A stretch of DNA of 64,000 nt from Fonsecaea monophora (lineage: Eukaryota > Ascomycota > Eurotiomycetes > Chaetothyriales > Herpotrichiellaceae): NCBI RefSeq assembly GCF_001642475.1, contig NW_019173963.1, positions 124,001-188,000 of the forward strand. The letters are read 5' to 3'. Shown here in pieces: positions 63,835 through 64,000 of the stretch (position 1 is its first letter; each line of letters opens with the position of its first letter). The notes under the pieces are model-generated. The model had not been told where the DNA came from. It searched no databases and saw only the letters and a list, made by a program, of their open reading frames with translations. The translations under genes and the position numbers were made by a program.

Positions 63835-64000
63835 TCACGTATAGAAGTGGCGCCGAATTGTGTCGTTGACACGAGGGTCTGAGCCCAACTTTTCTCTGTG
63901 CGTTCGGAGTGGTGGGTTCGCGAACAACTCGTCTCGATCGACGTAAGGAGCACGTTCCTCATTGCGCCTTCTGCCGCCCACGGGGTTGACTGCAGCGTCG
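63835..64000 (-). CDS. C-terminal part of an unidentified protein, cut by the window edge
   Basis: An open minus-strand frame enters from the right edge and reads NPVGGRRRNEERAPYVDRDE, then LFANPPLRTHREKLGSDPRV, then NDTIRRHFYT and a TGA at 63837-63835. The charged, regular composition looks coding and the reading is open to the edge. The stop overlaps a perfect donor (AC|GTGAGT), so the exon might instead splice onward. I do not recognise the protein. The 5' part lies outside the window. Confidence 0.5.
   Translation of the reverse strand, partial: DAAVNPVGGRRRNEERAPYVDRDELFANPPLRTHREKLGSDPRVNDTIRRHFYT

Overview
The window is nuclear DNA of a filamentous ascomycete. The genes have short GT-AG introns (mostly 44-115 nt, often with a CTAAC/CTGAC-like branch site), and the families are typical of Pezizomycotina: Zn2Cys6 regulator, ML/TRP membrane protein, Asl1-like wall glycosidase, DUF3605 protein, DHA1 transporters. 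The mix of housekeeping genes with aromatic/ester-catabolism families fits Eurotiomycetes, perhaps a black yeast (Chaetothyriales). That placement is inference. I found no tRNA, rRNA, CRISPR or intact transposon. Exon coordinates were worked out by hand; in every multi-exon model reported as a CDS the exon lengths sum to a multiple of three.

Left part (0-34.6 kb) is mainly housekeeping: a DHA1 transporter (-), DIM1 rRNA dimethylase (+), a large disordered protein (-), a 3-kb gene-free gap, arginyl-tRNA synthetase (-), an NFKBIL1-like J-type protein (+), a DUF3605 protein (-), cytochrome b5 reductase CBR1 (+), an Asl1-like secreted glycosidase (+), an ML/TRP membrane protein (-), an HRP1-like hnRNP with a 1.4-kb intron (-), the Rab GAP GYP1 (+) and the 3'-end-processing factor MPE1 (+).

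Middle part (35-58.6 kb) is accessory. A recently damaged FAD monooxygenase (-) precedes a compact glycerol-use cluster: glycerol kinase GUT1 (-), a divergent aquaglyceroporin (+) and mitochondrial glycerol-3-phosphate dehydrogenase GUT2 (+), which together cover entry, phosphorylation and oxidation of glycerol. Then come a second transporter (+), a type-B carboxylesterase (-), two abutting gene relics (an SMP-30/lactonase-like gene and a fungal regulator-like gene), a paraoxonase-like gene (+), a Zn2Cys6 regulator (-) and a RidA-family protein (+). Esterase, lactonase-like proteins, transporter and regulator together look like a partly decayed ester/lactone catabolic cluster.

Right end: a NASP/Sim3-type histone chaperone (-) and DPB2, the second subunit of DNA polymerase epsilon (+), share a 269-bp divergent promoter carrying MCB-like (ACGCGT) motifs. 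The 3' part of an unidentified minus-strand gene runs off the right edge.
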